Part shown: in pieces, positions 6,016 to 8,009 of the stretch
Position numbering within the stretch: position 1 is the stretch's first letter
Layout: every line of letters starts with the position of its first letter
Assembly (NCBI GenBank): GCA_005793655.1
Contig: SXRC01000042.1
Span: 1 to 8,009, forward strand
Reading direction: 5' to 3'
Length of the DNA stretch: 8,009 nt
DNA from: Actinomycetota bacterium
GTDB lineage: Bacteria; Actinomycetota; Actinomycetes; Nanopelagicales; Nanopelagicaceae
Program-made: the position numbers and the translations under genes
The notes under the pieces: model-generated
Told to the model about the DNA's origin: nothing
The model's input: the letters and a program-made list of their open reading frames with translations, nothing else
The model's database searches: none

Positions 6016-7206
6016 ATGATGAATCGATTATTTACCTCTGAATCTGTCACTGAGGGACATCCAGACAAGATTGCAGATCAGATTTCTGATGCAATTCTGG
6101 ACTCACTTCTATCGCAAGATGCTAAAAGTCGTGTGGCAGTAGAAACCTTAATAACTACCGGACAGGTTCATGTTGCTGGAGAGGTAACAACTGATGGTTA
6201 TGCAGATGTAATGAGTATTGTTCGAGATACGGTTTTAGAAATTGGCTATGACTCATCAGATAAAGGTTACGACGGAAATAGTTGTGGCGTTTCAATATCG
6301 ATTGGTCAACAATCTCAAGACATAGCTCAAGGCGTTAATGATGCATTTGAAAGTCGTGTTTCGGCCTCGGTCGATCCTTTGGATTTACAGGGAGCGGGTG
6401 ATCAAGGACTCATGTTTGGATATGCTTCAAATGAGACACCAGAGTTGATGCCGCTACCAATTTCTTTAGCGCATAAGTTAGCTCAGCAACTTACAAAAGT
6501 TCGTAAAGATGGCACTTTGCCCTATCTGCGGCCAGATGGAAAAACGCAGGTAACTATTGAGTATCAAGGTGATAAGGCAGTGGGTTTAAACACTGTAGTT
6601 ATTTCATCACAACACGCCCCTGACATAGATTTGGAGAAGAGGTTAGCTCCTGAGATAAAAAAGTTTGTGATTGATCCGGTTATTAGAGAGTTATCTTTAA
6701 ATACTTCTTCTGTGAAATTGCTAATCAATCCAACTGGACGATTTGTAATTGGTGGCCCAATGGGAGATGCTGGTTTGACTGGCCGTAAGATAATTGTGGA
6801 CACATACGGAGGTATGGCAAGGCATGGTGGTGGTGCATTTTCTGGTAAAGATCCATCAAAAGTAGATCGGTCGGCTGCTTATGCAATGCGATGGGTAGCA
6901 AAGAACGTGGTTGCTGCTGGCTTAGCAGATCGGTGTGAAGTACAAGTTGCCTACGCCATTGGCAAGGCACAGCCAGTGGGATTATTTGTTGAAACTTTTG
7001 GTACTGAAAAATATGACCTGGCCAAGATAGCGAATGCTGTTAAAGAGGTATTTGATTTGCGCCCAGCTGCGATTATTCGTGATTTAAATCTACTACGACC
7101 AATTTACGCAAAAACTGCTGCCTATGGCCACTTTGGTCGTGAATTACCTGATTTCACTTGGGAGAAAACTGATCGGGCAGCTGCTCTTAAGGCGTTAGTA
7201 AAGTAA
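6016..7206 (+). CDS. metK: S-adenosylmethionine synthetase
   Basis: MetK makes S-adenosylmethionine from methionine and ATP, the cell's methyl donor. The 396-residue protein has the full set of family signatures: TEGHPDKIADQISDAILD (12-29) with the catalytic His, GAGDQGLMFGYA (126-137), and the phosphate loop GGGAFSGKDPSKVDRS (271-286) followed by AAYAMRWVAKN. Length is normal. The frame opens with two consecutive ATGs (6016 and 6019). The nearest purine stretch, GGTTGAG at 6006-6012, overlaps the coaBC stop and spaces slightly better with 6019, so the true start could be one residue later. It begins 4 nt after coaBC and ends 3 nt before priA. There is no leader long enough for a SAM riboswitch, so control must come from the operon promoter or post-transcriptionally. 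Confidence 0.98.
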   Translation: MMNRLFTSESVTEGHPDKIADQISDAILDSLLSQDAKSRVAVETLITTGQVHVAGEVTTDGYADVMSIVRDTVLEIGYDSSDKGYDGNSCGVSISIGQQSQDIAQGVNDAFESRVSASVDPLDLQGAGDQGLMFGYASNETPELMPLPISLAHKLAQQLTKVRKDGTLPYLRPDGKTQVTIEYQGDKAVGLNTVVISSQHAPDIDLEKRLAPEIKKFVIDPVIRELSLNTSSVKLLINPTGRFVIGGPMGDAGLTGRKIIVDTYGGMARHGGGAFSGKDPSKVDRSAAYAMRWVAKNVVAAGLADRCEVQVAYAIGKAQPVGLFVETFGTEKYDLAKIANAVKEVFDLRPAAIIRDLNLLRPIYAKTAAYGHFGRELPDFTWEKTDRAAALKALVK

Positions 7207-7209
7207 TCA

Positions 7210-8009
7210 GTGGCCGCTCCACTAAAACTAAAGCGACAAAGTTCAGCTAAACCTGCAAAGCAAAGTGTTTCACCCTCTGAAAATTTACCGATTGCTGCAG
7301 TATTAGTTGACACCCCGGTTTCATATTTAGAGGGTATTTACGACTATCTCGTACCTGAAACACTTGATGCGTACGCAACTGTTGGAACAAAAGTGATTGT
7401 TGAGTTTGGTAAGAGCAATACCGAAGGATTAATTGTCGCAAGGAAAAGCAGTAGCGATCAACAAAAAAATATTAAAGTGATCTCCAAATTGAATTCACCA
7501 AGTGGTTTACTCAGTTCGAGTGTAATCAAACATATTGAAGCAACTAGAGACCGATTCGGAGGTGGGATTTGGAATATCATTAAATCAGCCGTGCCGGCAA
7601 GAGTGCTCAAAGAGGAGCAGATTCAACGCTCATTAAATTCTTCGGTAAATCTCCCAAAATATAGTTCACCTGACTTTAGATATTTAATTGGTCGAGCCGA
7701 TTACGATTCAATACAAAATAGTAGGAAACTCAAATGGGCTCTGAGTTTTCCGATTGGCATTAAGCCTGAATGGTTCCTATCTGAATTTATCAAAATTCGA
7801 GCCCAGATTAATCAGGTTTTATTGATAGTTCCAGATGAAAAAGACTTAGCAAATTATGTCTCGATACTTTCTGAGTATTTTGGTGATGAGGTGATCGAAC
7901 TTGGTTCACACCTAACGAAAAATGATCGATACCGAAACTATCTCAAGGCTACCTTCCAATCGAAGAGGGTGATAATTACTTCAAGAAGTGGAGCTTTCAC
8001 GGAGTTGCA
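7210..8009 (+). CDS. priA: Primosomal protein N' (PriA-like), N-terminal part (3' end outside window)
   Basis: PriA recognises stalled-fork and D-loop structures and starts replication restart. The frame is open from GTG 7210 to the right edge (266 residues visible; family members are about 650-750). GTG is the only ATG/GTG/TTG between the in-frame metK stop (TAA 7204-7206) and the conserved region, so the start is well fixed. After a basic, Ser/Lys-rich leader (1-26), the DNA 3'-end-binding domain follows: PIAAVLVDTPVSYLEGIYDY (27-46) and VGTKVIVEFG (58-67). A winged-helix-like segment contains FGGGIWNIIKSAVPARV (116-132). The helicase fold begins near 175. The Walker A position (about 179-189) reads FPIGIKPEWF with no GKT/S, as I recall for actinobacterial PriA, thought to lack ATPase activity. 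LLIVPDEKDL (204-213) and VIITSRSGAF (254-263) correspond to the next helicase motifs. Later motifs and the zinc-binding region are off the edge. Confidence 0.9.
   Translation, partial: MAAPLKLKRQSSAKPAKQSVSPSENLPIAAVLVDTPVSYLEGIYDYLVPETLDAYATVGTKVIVEFGKSNTEGLIVARKSSSDQQKNIKVISKLNSPSGLLSSSVIKHIEATRDRFGGGIWNIIKSAVPARVLKEEQIQRSLNSSVNLPKYSSPDFRYLIGRADYDSIQNSRKLKWALSFPIGIKPEWFLSEFIKIRAQINQVLLIVPDEKDLANYVSILSEYFGDEVIELGSHLTKNDRYRNYLKATFQSKRVIITSRSGAFTEL

Noticed and set aside
6001..6021. SAM riboswitch or separate promoter for metK
   Set aside because: Only 4 nt separate coaBC from metK, leaving no room for an aptamer. I saw no riboswitch-like core in the end of coaBC.

Overview
The window is one unbroken, single-strand run of nine genes, seven complete and two cut by the window edges. 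The order is carB(3' part)-pyrK-pyrD-pyrF-[mihF+gmk]-rpoZ-coaBC-metK-priA(5' part). From memory, this is the conserved order of the Actinobacteria pyrimidine / guanylate kinase / omega / CoA / SAM / PriA locus (for example the SCO1475-SCO1483 area of Streptomyces coelicolor). Several products carry actinobacterial hallmarks: an mIHF-type nucleoid protein next to Gmk, an omega subunit with the actinobacterial core, PAMHTEMW in CoaBC, and a PriA lacking its Walker A. The DNA is AT-rich for the phylum (roughly 40-45% GC by eye) and the gaps are very small. That suggests a streamlined, low-GC planktonic actinobacterium such as the freshwater acI / Nanopelagicales group. The lineage is an inference, not something the sequence proves.

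Layout. Positions 1-3621 hold the pyrimidine block: the end of the large carbamoyl-phosphate synthase subunit, the two subunits of an NAD-linked class 1B dihydroorotate dehydrogenase, and orotidine-5'-phosphate decarboxylase. These genes overlap by 1 nt or are 1 nt apart. Positions 3624-4490 are a single reading frame joining an actinobacterial integration host factor (mIHF) to a guanylate kinase. Positions 4524-4802 encode RNA polymerase omega, 4812-6011 bifunctional CoaBC, 6016-7206 S-adenosylmethionine synthetase, and 7210 to the right edge the start of PriA. No stretch over 33 nt lacks a gene. I see no tRNA, rRNA, mobile element, CRISPR array, riboswitch or convincing terminator.

Functionally, the upstream genes make UMP, Gmk makes GDP for nucleic acid and (p)ppGpp pools, omega belongs to RNA polymerase, CoaBC makes 4'-phosphopantetheine, MetK makes SAM, and PriA acts in replication restart. 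The spacing implies one transcript with translational coupling.

The point most worth attention is the mIHF-Gmk joint. No stop separates the two proteins, so mIHF appears to be made as the N-terminal domain of a nucleotide kinase. Yet an AGGAG followed by an in-frame TTG sits exactly where a stand-alone Gmk would begin. Removing one T at the joint would restore a separate mihF ending in a TGA that overlaps that TTG. The fusion may therefore be a recent one-base event, a dual-product gene, or a sequencing/assembly artefact.
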